A stretch of DNA of 64,000 nt, taken from positions 1 to 64,000 of the forward strand of contig OZ241749.1 of NCBI GenBank assembly GCA_965200945.1. Direction: 5' to 3'. Position numbers and translations under genes: made by a program. The notes under the pieces are model-generated. The model did no database searches, was not told where the DNA came from, and saw only the letters and a program-made list of their open reading frames with translations. The stretch comes from JADCRZ01 sp965200945. Lineage in GTDB: Bacteria; Bacteroidota; Bacteroidia; Chitinophagales; Chitinophagaceae. Shown here piece by piece: positions 27,172 through 35,634 of the stretch (within the stretch, counting starts at the first letter, position 1; each line of letters opens with the position of its first letter).

Positions 27172-28398
27172 TTACATCAGAGTGAAGCGGCCCTCAAAAT
27201 GAATGGACAGCTGGGAGATGGTAAGACTCCAGTTTTGCAATGGTTGTGTCCATTTTTTACTGATGTTGCGGTGAGCCAGATACACCAACTTCAGCAAGGC
27301 GTCATCACTAGGAAAAACGCCCTTGTTCTTAGTTACTTTGCGAACTTGACGGTGAAAACCCTCTATGGTGTTGGTGGTGTAAATGATGCGTCTGATATCT
27401 TCGGTATATTTGAAATAGGTGGATAACTTGTGCCAGTTGTCCTGCCAGGATTTGATTACCACCGGGTACTTCTTGCTCCATTTATCTGAAAGCTTTTCTA
27501 GGTTGACCTCTGCCAAATCCTTTGTAGGCGCTTTGTATACAGGTTTAAGTTCTTCCATAAACTCCTTCTGATCTTTTGTGGCCACATACTTCAAAGAATT
27601 ACGGATTTGATGCACCACGCAGCTTTGCACTTCCGTTTTGGGAAAGATAGAGGTAATGGCCTGCTGAAAACCCTGCAGGTTATCGATACAGGCGATCAGC
27701 ATGTCCTTGACGCCCCGGTTGTTCAGGTCGGTGAGGACACTTAGCCAGAAGTTGGCCCCTTCGTTCTCCGAAACATACACACCAATCAGGTCCTTTCTGC
27801 CTTCAATGTTGACACCTAGGATATTGTATACAGCGCGTGTTTTGACTTTACCCTGCTCCTTTACTTTGTAATGGATGGCATCCATCCAAACGATACAGTA
27901 GAGTTCGTCCAGCGGCCTGCTCTGCCATTCTTTGACCAGTGGCATAATGCGATCGGTGATGGTGCTGAGCGTGTCATGGGAGATATCCATGTCGTACATC
28001 TCTTTGATGTGCTCGGAAATATCACGTAGGCTCATGCCGATGCCATACATGCCGATGATACGATCTTGCAGGCTGTCGGCCAGAATGGTCTCCCGCTTTT
28101 TGATTATCTCCGGCTCAAAGCTACCGTTACGGTCGCGGCTGGTGACGAGTTCCACCTGACCATCGGAGGTCTTAACTGTTTTGGAAACCTTGCCGTTTTT
28201 TCGATTGGAGGATGGTTGCTGCTCATCCTGGTCAGAGAGGTGATTATCGAGTTCAGCTTCCAGGGCTGCTTCAAGAAATTGTTTGAATAAAGGGGCAAAA
28301 GCGCCACCTTTACCAGTGAGAGATTTGCCGGAGCGGAACTGTTCCAGCGCTTGCTTTTTGATTGATTCCAGATCAACCGGTGTTTGTTTGTTTTCCAT
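27172..28398 (-). CDS. IS256-family (Mutator-like) transposase
   Basis: A 408-aa transposase of the IS256/Mutator group. DDE residues: Asp in WMDAIHYKV, Asp in CIDNLQGF, Glu in TNTIEGFHRQVRK; the C/D-rich segment CVVHQIRNSLKYV is also typical. The N-terminal region carries the family helix-turn-helix part (GMSLRDISEHIKEMY). Full length and unbroken, so probably active. The start lies 54 bases inside the right end of the element. Confidence 0.96.
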   Translation of the reverse strand: MENKQTPVDLESIKKQALEQFRSGKSLTGKGGAFAPLFKQFLEAALEAELDNHLSDQDEQQPSSNRKNGKVSKTVKTSDGQVELVTSRDRNGSFEPEIIKKRETILADSLQDRIIGMYGIGMSLRDISEHIKEMYDMDISHDTLSTITDRIMPLVKEWQSRPLDELYCIVWMDAIHYKVKEQGKVKTRAVYNILGVNIEGRKDLIGVYVSENEGANFWLSVLTDLNNRGVKDMLIACIDNLQGFQQAITSIFPKTEVQSCVVHQIRNSLKYVATKDQKEFMEELKPVYKAPTKDLAEVNLEKLSDKWSKKYPVVIKSWQDNWHKLSTYFKYTEDIRRIIYTTNTIEGFHRQVRKVTKNKGVFPSDDALLKLVYLAHRNISKKWTQPLQNWSLTISQLSIHFEGRFTLM

Positions 28399-28547
28399 TA
28401 TCTGTGTTTGAAGTTATGAATTAACTCCTGACACAGTTCTTTTTACAGTCTCATTCACTTCATAAGGCCTGCTGCTTAGTGGTATTTTATGGATTTCCAT
28501 CATGATGCTATCTCTACCTTGTCTATTATAGCAAATTTATTTGCCAG

Positions 28548-28697
28548 TTACATCCGCTCCTCGATCTGCTGCCCGATAAACCTCACCAGTGCATTCCGGA
28601 TGTATGGCGGCTTAACCTCGGCCACCCAATGGCAGTTCTCGTTCTGCTCAACAACAAAGAAGCAGGATCCGTACTGCGGATGCACACGGTGAATGGC
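28548..28697 (-). pseudogene. C-terminal remnant, unidentified small protein
   Basis: The minus strand reads IHRVHPQYGSCFFVVEQNEN then CHWVAEVKPPYIRNALVRF and IGQQIEERM before a stop, about 49 codons after an upstream in-frame stop. Sequence quality is protein-like and the composition GC-rich. It lies just upstream of the broken minus-strand gene. Possibly a small intact protein starting at a GTG, more likely a truncated gene. Confidence 0.4.
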
Positions 28698-28954
28698 TTA
28701 GCCGGCTTAATCGCACGTTGAGCAACGGGTCTAAACCTTTAGCCGGCAAAGTGTTGAGCGATACCAAACAGATAGAGCGCTCCAAAAAAACGGACAATAG
28801 ATCTCGTCTACTTGTCATGGAATAATTTAGGGTCTTTTCACGGTAGGAATTGGGGTTGCCATAGATATATATTTGAATCGCGACCGAGATTGGTTGTAGA
28901 GGCGGAACCGAAAAGCCTTCAATAGAGTAGAAGAAACTTTTAAAATTTATTATT
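28698..28954. other. Gene-poor stretch with weak reading-frame fragments
   Basis: Short open stretches exist on both strands (for example a plus-strand run ending KQIERSKKTDNRSRLLVME at about 28827) but none has a start and support. It is probably debris of former cargo genes plus the promoter of the gene at 28955, whose leader is AT-rich. Confidence 0.35.
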
Positions 28955-29347
28955 ATGGCAGTTGTAAGAAGATTTCAATGGAATCAATATCCAAGCATTA
29001 ATGCAATGTTTCAAGATATATCTCAATACGTTACTCCTTTGGCTCTACGAGAGATAGATGGTAACGGTCAGGCAGCCCTTAATGCTTTATTAACCATTAA
29101 GGGCTTTGCACTTACTTACTCAAGTATTATATCGGTTTATATTAGCACGCGCATTGTTCCTAGAAATGGAATCATAAGACAAATTGAGAATGAATTGACA
29201 CAATTACAAGTTCCAATAGGAGTTGGCAGACAAATAGCTTTTTACACCCAATTGCCTAACAATCCAGTTGAATTCTTTAGAATTAAAATTGAGGGCAAAA
29301 TAAGTGACAATCCTACTCAAACATTTTTCTGTTCACCGAGATACTAA
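28955..29347 (+). CDS. Hypothetical protein of the integrative element
   Basis: A 130-aa protein (MAVVRRFQWNQYPSINAMF...), AT-rich, preceded by an AT-rich leader. It contains an alternating hydrophobic stretch around residues 45-70 (ALLTIKGFALTYSSIISVYIS) that could be one membrane segment, and a C-terminal NPTQTFFCSPRY. No signal peptide and no recognised family. Flanked by remnants, but it has a clean start and stop. Confidence 0.55.
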   Translation: MAVVRRFQWNQYPSINAMFQDISQYVTPLALREIDGNGQAALNALLTIKGFALTYSSIISVYISTRIVPRNGIIRQIENELTQLQVPIGVGRQIAFYTQLPNNPVEFFRIKIEGKISDNPTQTFFCSPRY

Positions 29348-29454
29348 TTGAAATCCAGCTCACCCTTAATAACCGCGTTCTGGTTCGTAATGGCCTATTC
29401 TTTGCCGGCTTAGCCAACACTCCCTCTAGACAGAACTCATACGGGTTATTAACA

Positions 29455-29886
29455 ATGATACCGGCGGATTTTTCTTTGGCGGATCAAGGTTCCTCGCTGA
29501 TGCAGCTGCCGGACCTGGCGCGTGCTGCCGGGCTCCAATAACGGGAGATCCTGACCCAAGATGATTTCTTGCTACATGCGAACGAAATTGATATCGAAGA
29601 AGTGGAAACAGGTCAGCCATTGGAATATCTGATCACCCCGGCCGGCATAGCAGCATACGCTGATAAAAAGTATCTGACCGAAGGTATGAAGGAGCGCATG
29701 CGTGTCATTTTGGAATGGATACAAATCACTTCCACCGTTATTCTACTGATTTTGGGAATCTGGGCTTTCATAGACAACACAATCCAAGCCCGAAAGGCCT
29801 CCGCCGATGTGGACCAGCTCGAAAAAAGACTTAGGCAGATTGAGCAACGGATCTATATCTGCGATCCATCCAAGAAGACTCAGTAA
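29455..29886 (+). pseudogene. Small membrane protein gene with an in-frame stop
   Basis: From ATG 29455 the frame reads MIPADFSLADQGSSLMQLPD... GLQ, then TAA at 29539-29541, then continues in the same frame REILTQDDFLLHANEIDI, a winged-helix-like ITPAGIAAYADKKYL, one transmembrane helix (ITSTVILLILGIWAFI) and a coiled-coil tail (DQLEKRLRQIEQRI). Total about 143 codons. One point mutation (Tyr codon to stop) explains it. A shorter product from TTG 29569 (105 aa) is possible. No function known; it looks like a phage/island small membrane protein. Confidence 0.6.
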
Positions 29887-29908
29887 GAAAGAAAGCAAAA
29901 GCAAACAA

Positions 29909-29932
29909 TGTTCCCGCAGCAGTTACCGCAAG
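29909..29932 (+). repeat. Subterminal integrase-site-like repeat, right copy
   Basis: TGTTCCCGCAGCAGTTACCG plus CAAG; 21 of 24 positions match 18649-18672 in the same orientation. It lies 52 bases inside the right attachment repeat. Preceded by an A/C-rich run (AAAGCAAACAA) similar to that before the left copy. Confidence 0.6.
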
Positions 29933-29984
29933 TAATGCATGGGTCTGTAATAATTTGAATGTCAGCTATAAGAGGCATTAAATA

Positions 29985-30011
29985 CCATCCCTGCAAATTA
30001 TCGAAAGTTTT
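29985..30011. repeat. Right attachment repeat (attR)
   Basis: Exact 27-base copy of 18519-18545. Beyond it (30012 onward) should lie the original upstream region of the ABC exporter gene, now separated from it by 11.5 kb. The 126-bp stretch to the next gene contains no ORF. Confidence 0.9.
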
Positions 30012-30137
30012 GTTGACGGCAGGATAGAGTAGATTCGATTTTAGAGGGAGAGTTCCCCCTCCCGATCCATCACCGGGTCAGGGCTGGAAAGCCGGTATGG
30101 CAATAAGATCGATACAAGCCGGGCTTCCATCCGGCAT

Positions 30138-30794
30138 CTATCGTTTTACGGGCAGCGATTTGTCAGTTTCAAAAACGGCATTTTCAAGTGACATCCGGCG
30201 GATCTCCGTTGCTTCGAAGATCAATGTAAAGGGCAGGTCCTCTGTATCCAGTTCCAACCGAAGGGGAACTGATTGGCAGTATCTTGCAATTACATCCTGG
30301 CCTGCCGTCCTGAACCGTTGCAGGTGGGTAAACCCGGCCGGCAATGCTTTAACGGGATAATAGACCGTACGGTAAAGCGGTTCCTTGCCCTTCCGGGAAG
30401 CGGAAAGCTGAAAAACCGCACCACTGCACGGGATGCCAAGGATCTTTTTCGGGTCTATCCTCGTGATCTTTGTAACAGAATCCTGTGCAGTCACGTTCTT
30501 AAAAAACAACGTGTCGTTGTTGCTGTTTTTGTCTGTCAGGGTGCTGTCCGACTCCAGCGGATTGAAGATTTCGTACTCCAGGTGTGCGTTTTTGGAAACC
30601 CATTTGAAACAGCCTTTCTTGTAGTAGAAGTCGATTTCCCTTCCGAAATATTCATATATCCGGCCGGTATCCGGAGTGCCCTCTTTCAAACTGACGGTTA
30701 TCCTGTACCTGACCATCCCTTCAAACTCCGCTTTCTCTTGTCCGGTTGCAAAAAAGAAGGTCAGGGTCACCAGGCACGTTAATAAATACTTCAT
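30138..30794 (-). CDS. Exported hypothetical protein (GLPGLI/DUF4412-like)
   Basis: A 218-aa protein with signal peptide MKYLLTCLVTLTFFFATGQ, start at ATG 30794. The mature part begins AEFEGMVRYRITVS, with later FGREIDFYYKKGCFKW and KKILGIPCSGAVFQL, a pattern seen in exported DUF4412/GLPGLI-type beta proteins of Bacteroidetes. Function unknown. The frame continues upstream to 31067 but that part contains no signal-like start. Before the integrative element arrived, this gene lay just upstream of the ABC exporter, in the same orientation. Confidence 0.7.
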   Translation of the reverse strand: MKYLLTCLVTLTFFFATGQEKAEFEGMVRYRITVSLKEGTPDTGRIYEYFGREIDFYYKKGCFKWVSKNAHLEYEIFNPLESDSTLTDKNSNNDTLFFKNVTAQDSVTKITRIDPKKILGIPCSGAVFQLSASRKGKEPLYRTVYYPVKALPAGFTHLQRFRTAGQDVIARYCQSVPLRLELDTEDLPFTLIFEATEIRRMSLENAVFETDKSLPVKR

Positions 30795-31066
30795 GTAAAC
30801 AGGTTGATCAATTGTAACGACGCAGTCCGTTGCCACTCGTGTAAACGTGTGGCAGAAGAAGAAAGTATGCCACACTATGCGGTCAAAAAAAGGTGGAAAA
30901 CAAACCGGGCTTTTGCCGGCCTGGCTTTCCTTCTGCACCGGGATTGCTACCCGGTGCAGAAGGAAAAGGAAATAATCTGGCGACCTGATTCTCCCCATGT
31001 TATCAGCGGCATCACTTTGGTATGTATATTCACCCGCGGTAATCCGGCAGGGCCAATCTGTTAACA

Positions 31067-31339
31067 ATGCCGGAGAAAAAGACCGTCAAAAATCTAATTA
31101 TGAATATCAACCTCGAATTCGAAAAGCCGGCCGGCGAACAGGCGCAGACCGAAGCCCGTGCGATCGCTGACCGGCTCCTGGAGCGCCTGCAGCCGCTGGC
31201 GGAAGTGATTGACCAGGCAGGCGCCCGGCTCACCCTTTATTATGAAGAAGGCGCTCCCTGCAGGCTCATCATTGATGCACCGGTGGAAATTCAGAAAGAG
31301 GTCAGTGACCTGGCGGGCCCGGCCAACACATGGAGATAA
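31067..31339 (+). CDS. Small hypothetical protein
   Basis: A 90-aa soluble protein, GC-rich with normal codon use, rich in Glu/Ala helices (EARAIADRLLERLQPLAEVI) followed by strands LTLYYEEG and CRLIIDAP. ATG 31100 (MNINLEFEK) is an alternative start. It precedes the MDR oxidoreductase gene by 25 bases in the same direction, so they are probably cotranscribed. No family recognised. Confidence 0.6.
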   Translation: MPEKKTVKNLIMNINLEFEKPAGEQAQTEARAIADRLLERLQPLAEVIDQAGARLTLYYEEGAPCRLIIDAPVEIQKEVSDLAGPANTWR

Positions 31340-31364
31340 AAGAGTCGATAAAAAACGAAAACAC

Positions 31365-32336
31365 ATGAAAGCGGCAGTATTACAACAGCTCGGCACCACG
31401 CCGGCTTACAGCGACTTTCCGGAGCCCGTTCCCACCGGTGCGGAGCAAGTCTTGCTCACCATTAAGGCAGCCGCACTTAAAAACCTGGATAAAATAAGAT
31501 CGGCCCCGGGGCACTATGCCAGCTACCGCGAGCTACCCGTGATCGTAGGCAACGATGGCGTAGGCACTCTTGAAGATGGAACTACCGTATATGCGCAGGG
31601 TATCACCGGCATGATTGCCGAGAAAGCCCTTATCTCCGCAAGCCGGTATACCGTTGTTCCCGACGGACTGGATACGGCACTGGCGGCGGCATTGCCCAAT
31701 GCGGTACTGGGTTCTGCCCTGGCCCTGCATACCCGGGCCAGGATCAAAAAGGGAGATGTGGTGATCGTGAACGGGGCAACCGGCGTCACCGGACAGCTTG
31801 CAGTGCAGGTAGCCAAACAATATGGCGCGTCGAGAGTGATCGCGACCGGAAGGAATGAGCCACTGCTGAACAGGTTGAAAACGCTGGGAGTCGACGATAC
31901 GATCTCCCTCAACCAGTCCGAGGAAGCATTCGTCGGGCAGCTGAAAGAAATTTTCTCCCAAACTCCGGTCGATATTGTGATCGATTATCTGTGGGGGCAA
32001 CCTGCAGAATGGATCATTCAGTCGCTCCGTGTCGAAGGCATGAATCCAAATCCGCACAAAGCAAAATTTATTACCGTTGGCGACATGGCGGGCCGTGATA
32101 TCATGCTGAACTCCGGAACCCTGCGCAGCGCTGATATAGAAGTGTCGGGCTCAGGACTCGGCAGTTATCTGCCACATGAGTTTCTTGAGTTCAGCACCCG
32201 CATCCTGCCGGAGATGTTTGCCCTGGCAGCAGAAGGCAAACTGAAAATGGACATTCAGAAAGCAAAACTGGAGGATATAGAAACCGTCTGGCGCAGGCTG
32301 GCCAATGGCAAACGCACGGTGATAATGGTAAACTAA
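31365..32336 (+). CDS. Zinc-free MDR-type quinone oxidoreductase
   Basis: A 323-aa medium-chain dehydrogenase/reductase. Residues 1-125 form the GroES-like substrate domain (MKAAVLQQLG, ELPVIVGNDGVGTLEDG), and 125-280 the Rossmann domain with VIVNGATGVTGQLAVQVAKQ. Structural- and catalytic-zinc cysteines are absent, which points to the quinone-reductase-like subgroup that reduces quinones or enals with NADPH. A longer frame to 31209 exists, but the family N-terminus begins at 31365. Substrate not predictable. Confidence 0.88.
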   Translation: MKAAVLQQLGTTPAYSDFPEPVPTGAEQVLLTIKAAALKNLDKIRSAPGHYASYRELPVIVGNDGVGTLEDGTTVYAQGITGMIAEKALISASRYTVVPDGLDTALAAALPNAVLGSALALHTRARIKKGDVVIVNGATGVTGQLAVQVAKQYGASRVIATGRNEPLLNRLKTLGVDDTISLNQSEEAFVGQLKEIFSQTPVDIVIDYLWGQPAEWIIQSLRVEGMNPNPHKAKFITVGDMAGRDIMLNSGTLRSADIEVSGSGLGSYLPHEFLEFSTRILPEMFALAAEGKLKMDIQKAKLEDIETVWRRLANGKRTVIMVN

Positions 32337-32626
32337 TAAGCAACCTGTTCCTGTAGCCATGGCCTCTGGTGGTAAAGGCTTGCAGGACAGAGTCTTTCTG
32401 CCCGGCCGGGCAGCCATTTCTGCGGAACAGACAGGCTAAGTGTTATCCTTTACCTTAAACTAAAAAATCATCTTAGCAAAGCCCACAATCCTTAATAGGA
32501 GGGTTAGTGTCATTTGAAAAAAGTACTTTGGTAATCAGATGGTCGCAAACCAGAAAGATCCGGTTCTGTTATTTTCTAACCTGCTAAAACATCCGCAGCT
32601 GATCATGCGGGATGTGAATAAAAAAC

Positions 32627-35167
32627 GTGGATAATAGATTCGAAGCTGTGCAATATCCCTTCCTCAGCGTAGGTGGAGAGATGGAACAGCTGATCCGTAG
32701 TATTAAATGGAGCGATACCCCTGTGGGAAGCCCTTCAGCCTGGCCTCAAAGCCTGCGCACCACCGTAGGCATTATACTTTATGGTCAGATCCCGATGGCT
32801 CTTTACTGGGGTCCGGATCTTGTGCTGTTTTACAATGAAGCTTACCGTGCGGTTGCTGGTTACAACGAACAATACCGGGATGAATTGGGCAAGCCGGCCG
32901 CAGCGATGCAGACAGACAACCGGGATGAGATAGCCGGCCTGATCCGCCAGGTGCTGGCCGGGGAGAGACCCGTCTCTTCAGACGTTGCGCTGCCAGGATC
33001 CTATGCGAACAGAAAGAGGGAAGATGCCGGCTGGCAATTCAATTACGGACCTGTGCCGGATGAATCGGGCAGGCCCGTGGGTGTGCTGGTGACAGGGGTT
33101 CAGACGATGGCACAAACGCCGGCCGGCCGCCAGGCGGAAGAAAGCGAACGGACCCTGCGGAGTTTCCTGATGCAGGCTCCATTTGCTATCTGTATCCTCC
33201 GGGGAACCGGCTTTTTCATCGAGGCTGCCAACAGCCATATGCTCCGTCTCTGGGACCGGACAGCAGAAGAGGTGGAGGGCAAGTCGCTGTTCACTGCCCT
33301 GCCGGAAGCAGGCGGGCAAGAGTACGAGGAAATCCTTGCCAACGTACTTCTTGAAGGAAAGCCTTTCCAGGCCAACGAAGTGCCTGTCCGGCTCAGGGGC
33401 AATGGCCTGCTCAGCAATGGCTTTCTCAATCTGTCGTACGAGTGCCTGCGCGATCTGCGCGGTCATATAACCGGCATCATTTGTATCGCCGTGGAAGTGA
33501 CTGAGCTGGTGCTCATCCGGAAGGCAGTCGAGCAGAACAAAGAGACCCTCGACCTGGCAATGGAGATCGGAAAGCTGGGCAACTACAACGTAAATCTGCA
33601 AAACGGTAGAGCCACTTATTCTCCCAAGATCCGCGAATGGTTCGGCATGCCGGAACAGGAGGCTACGATGGATGACATCCTTTCTCGTGTGTACCAGGAA
33701 GATCAGCAGGAAGTGAACCAGGCTATCCAGAGTTCATTGGAGCAAATTAACAATGGCTATCATGATGTAACGTACCGGATGAGTCTTCCGGGCAGCGGAC
33801 AGTACCGTTATTTGCGCTCGGTGGGTAAGGTGCAGAACAGGGACGGGGTTTCAACAAACATCATCGGCATCATTCAGGATGTTACCCAGGAGGTGGAAAG
33901 CAGGCATTCACTCGAAAAAAGCGAGGAGACCCTGCAGTCAGCAGTTGAGCTGGCAGAACTGGCCACCTGGGTCATTGAACTGCCTTCCTTCCGGATCTTG
34001 TTCTCTGCCCGCCTGCGGGAATGGCTTGGCATTTATAATCATGTTCATGACCTGGGTGATCTGCCCCTTGTGAAGGACAACGACCGGTCGCGGATAACCG
34101 AAGTTCTCCGGAAGTCGGTAGAACCCGGCGGCAATGGGATATTTGACGCCACGTTTACGATTGTCAATCCCAAGACCGGCCAGCAGCGGATCGTACATGC
34201 CGCCGGCATAACCTCTTATGATGCGGTCGGAAAAGCCGTCTCCATTTCAGGGATCGTACAGGACATCACGATCCAGAAACAGATGCAGCTTGCGCTGGAA
34301 AATGAAGTAAGGCTTCGCACGGAAGAACTTGCTGTAGTAGTGGAAGAACTGCGATATACAAACCTGGAACTGACCAGCTCCAACAACCTGCTGATCAAAT
34401 CCAATGAGGAACTGCAGCAATATGCTTTCGTAGCCAGCCACGACCTGCAGGAGCCTATCCGCAAGATGCGCATGTTTGCCACCAAGCTCCTCTCCGGCGA
34501 ATCTCATACACCGGAAATGAACAGGACGCTCCTTCAGAAGATCGACGGGTCTGCCAAAAGAATGAGCCTGCTCATAAACGACCTGCTCGAATTTTCCCGG
34601 CTGCTCAAATCAGACAAACTCCTGATCCCGGTCGACCTGCAGGAAATTGTCGCCAATGTGGTCAACGATTTTGAACTGCTGATAGAAGACAAAAAGGCAG
34701 AGATCACGGTGGGCCATCTTCCCAGGATAGAGGCAGTGAAGCTGCAGATGAACCAGCTGTTCTATAATCTGATCAACAACGCGATCAAATTCAGCAAACC
34801 CGATGTGAGCCCCTCCCTATGGATCGATTCTGAAACCGTGAGCCACACTGAGGTCAGCAGATACATCTCCAAGCCCCTCCTTTTTACGGAATACCACCAC
34901 ATAACTGTAAAAGACAACGGCATCGGCTTCGAAGAGCAATATTCGGAGCAGATCTTTGAAGTGTTCAAAAGGCTGAACAACCTGGCCATATACCCCGGCT
35001 CGGGCATCGGGCTTGCCATGTGCAAGCGGATCGCTGAAAATCACCAGGGAGTCTTATTTGCTGACTCAAGGTTGGGAAAGGGATCGGTATTCCACTTATT
35101 TTTGCCCGCCGAACAGCAGGAGTTCCATTCAATACTGCCTGCTGGTCTCGAGTGGACCACCAACTAA
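32627..35167 (+). CDS. Cytoplasmic multi-PAS sensor histidine kinase
   Basis: An 846-aa kinase without transmembrane segments. The N-terminal region (PFLSVGGEMEQLIRS, then ALYWGPDLVLFYNEAYR) is the PAS-like module common in such kinases; further PAS/PAC domains cover about 165-295, 300-420 and 425-545 (SGIVQDIT at the last end). Then a coiled coil, HisKA with phospho-His about 605 in VASHDLQEPIRK, and HATPase_c with NLINNAIKF, DNGIGFEEQY and GSGIGLAMCKRI. GTG 32627 is the start. Eleven bases downstream begins its single-domain response regulator. The signal is unknown; several PAS domains suggest a redox, light or small-ligand input. Confidence 0.92.
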   Translation: MDNRFEAVQYPFLSVGGEMEQLIRSIKWSDTPVGSPSAWPQSLRTTVGIILYGQIPMALYWGPDLVLFYNEAYRAVAGYNEQYRDELGKPAAAMQTDNRDEIAGLIRQVLAGERPVSSDVALPGSYANRKREDAGWQFNYGPVPDESGRPVGVLVTGVQTMAQTPAGRQAEESERTLRSFLMQAPFAICILRGTGFFIEAANSHMLRLWDRTAEEVEGKSLFTALPEAGGQEYEEILANVLLEGKPFQANEVPVRLRGNGLLSNGFLNLSYECLRDLRGHITGIICIAVEVTELVLIRKAVEQNKETLDLAMEIGKLGNYNVNLQNGRATYSPKIREWFGMPEQEATMDDILSRVYQEDQQEVNQAIQSSLEQINNGYHDVTYRMSLPGSGQYRYLRSVGKVQNRDGVSTNIIGIIQDVTQEVESRHSLEKSEETLQSAVELAELATWVIELPSFRILFSARLREWLGIYNHVHDLGDLPLVKDNDRSRITEVLRKSVEPGGNGIFDATFTIVNPKTGQQRIVHAAGITSYDAVGKAVSISGIVQDITIQKQMQLALENEVRLRTEELAVVVEELRYTNLELTSSNNLLIKSNEELQQYAFVASHDLQEPIRKMRMFATKLLSGESHTPEMNRTLLQKIDGSAKRMSLLINDLLEFSRLLKSDKLLIPVDLQEIVANVVNDFELLIEDKKAEITVGHLPRIEAVKLQMNQLFYNLINNAIKFSKPDVSPSLWIDSETVSHTEVSRYISKPLLFTEYHHITVKDNGIGFEEQYSEQIFEVFKRLNNLAIYPGSGIGLAMCKRIAENHQGVLFADSRLGKGSVFHLFLPAEQQEFHSILPAGLEWTTN

Positions 35168-35178
35168 ATTAACCGCTT

Positions 35179-35631
35179 ATGTCACATGCCGGAGCAATAC
35201 TGCTTATAGAAGACGATCCGAACGATGCTGAAGTCATCCACACAGCCATCCGGGAAATCGGAGTGAGCAATCCTATCCTGACCATGGAAACCACCAGCGC
35301 GGCGTACGATTACCTGATGGAAACAAAAGATCATCCTTTGATTATTTTATGCGATATAAGGATGCCGGTAACCGACGGCCTTGCTTTCCGCTCAAGCATC
35401 CAGGAGAACGAGTATTTAAAAAGCAAGGCCGTTCCCTTTGTATTTCTGACCGGCATTGTATCGCATGATATCATCAAACTTGCATACGGCCTGGATGTGC
35501 AGGGATTTTTCCAGAAAGCCAACAGCTTCGCCGGCCTGAAGGAACAGCTGACCATCATGCTCATTTACTGGAAACACAGCCTTCATCCACACAGCGAGCT
35601 CAAAAATAACGGTAAGAATCAGGGGCTCTAG
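35179..35631 (+). CDS. Single-domain response regulator (Rcp1-like)
   Basis: A 150-aa CheY-type receiver with no output domain. Acidic pocket Glu11-Asp12-Asp13, phospho-acceptor Asp59 in LCDIRMP, Thr91 in FLTG and Lys113 in FQKANS are all present, so it should be phosphorylated. The N-terminal EDDPNDAEVI is typical of the Rcp1 group that pairs with phytochrome-like and PAS kinases. Directly downstream of the kinase gene, hence its probable partner. Likely acts by phosphotransfer or protein contact. Confidence 0.92.
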   Translation: MSHAGAILLIEDDPNDAEVIHTAIREIGVSNPILTMETTSAAYDYLMETKDHPLIILCDIRMPVTDGLAFRSSIQENEYLKSKAVPFVFLTGIVSHDIIKLAYGLDVQGFFQKANSFAGLKEQLTIMLIYWKHSLHPHSELKNNGKNQGL

Positions 35632-35634
35632 CAC

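Larger units (their letters stand above)
26933..28452 (-). mobile_element. IS256-family insertion sequence, 1520 bp, with 8-bp target duplication
   Basis: 25-bp terminal inverted repeats, matching at 20 of 25 positions and ending in AACTGTGTCAG, at 26933-26957 and 28428-28452. The host sequence ATTCACTT is repeated exactly at 26925-26932 and 28453-28460, a typical 8-bp duplication for this family and a sign of recent insertion. One intact transposase gene reads leftward. The insertion is just after codon 17 of the disrupted minus-strand gene. Confidence 0.92.
24408..28503 (-). pseudogene. Gene broken by two insertion sequences and a frameshift (DUF6575-like?)
   Basis: Rebuilt from three segments on the minus strand: 28503-28453 (starting MMEIHKIPLSSRPYEV), 26924-26769 and 25498-24408. 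Frames join cleanly across both insertions once target duplications are counted once. A third lesion is a 1-base loss near 25035-25090, after KVKTEVDTGDRRK, where the frame switches to KNSIVPLIS. The intact protein would have about 432 residues: an N-terminal beta-rich region (VNEFVGTLLFSETP, IMEWVDC, DRYLIF), then LKQFIEGDLSHREFIE, then a region with GIGVGYGTIVTETLG and a helical C-terminus. From memory this resembles DUF6575 proteins, unverified. No function known. The gene is certainly inactive here. Confidence 0.8.
18519..30011. mobile_element. Integrative element of 11.5 kb bounded by a 27-bp direct repeat
   Basis: Defined by an exact 27-bp direct repeat at both ends (18519-18545, 29985-30011), a tyrosine integrase reading inward just inside the left end, and a subterminal repeat pair near each end. 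Contents: integrase, AT-rich unknown gene, FtsX-like permease, Cys-rich protein, trypsin-fold protein, a gene disrupted by two insertion sequences, and several remnants. No conjugation, replication or capsid genes are seen, so it is either a mobilisable or satellite-like island or a decayed one. Many genes are AT-rich compared with the chromosome on either side. Confidence 0.85.

Noticed and set aside
31209..31364. N-terminal extension of the MDR oxidoreductase
   Set aside because: Overlaps the preceding small gene in another frame, and the family N-terminus (MKAAVLQQLG) begins at 31365.
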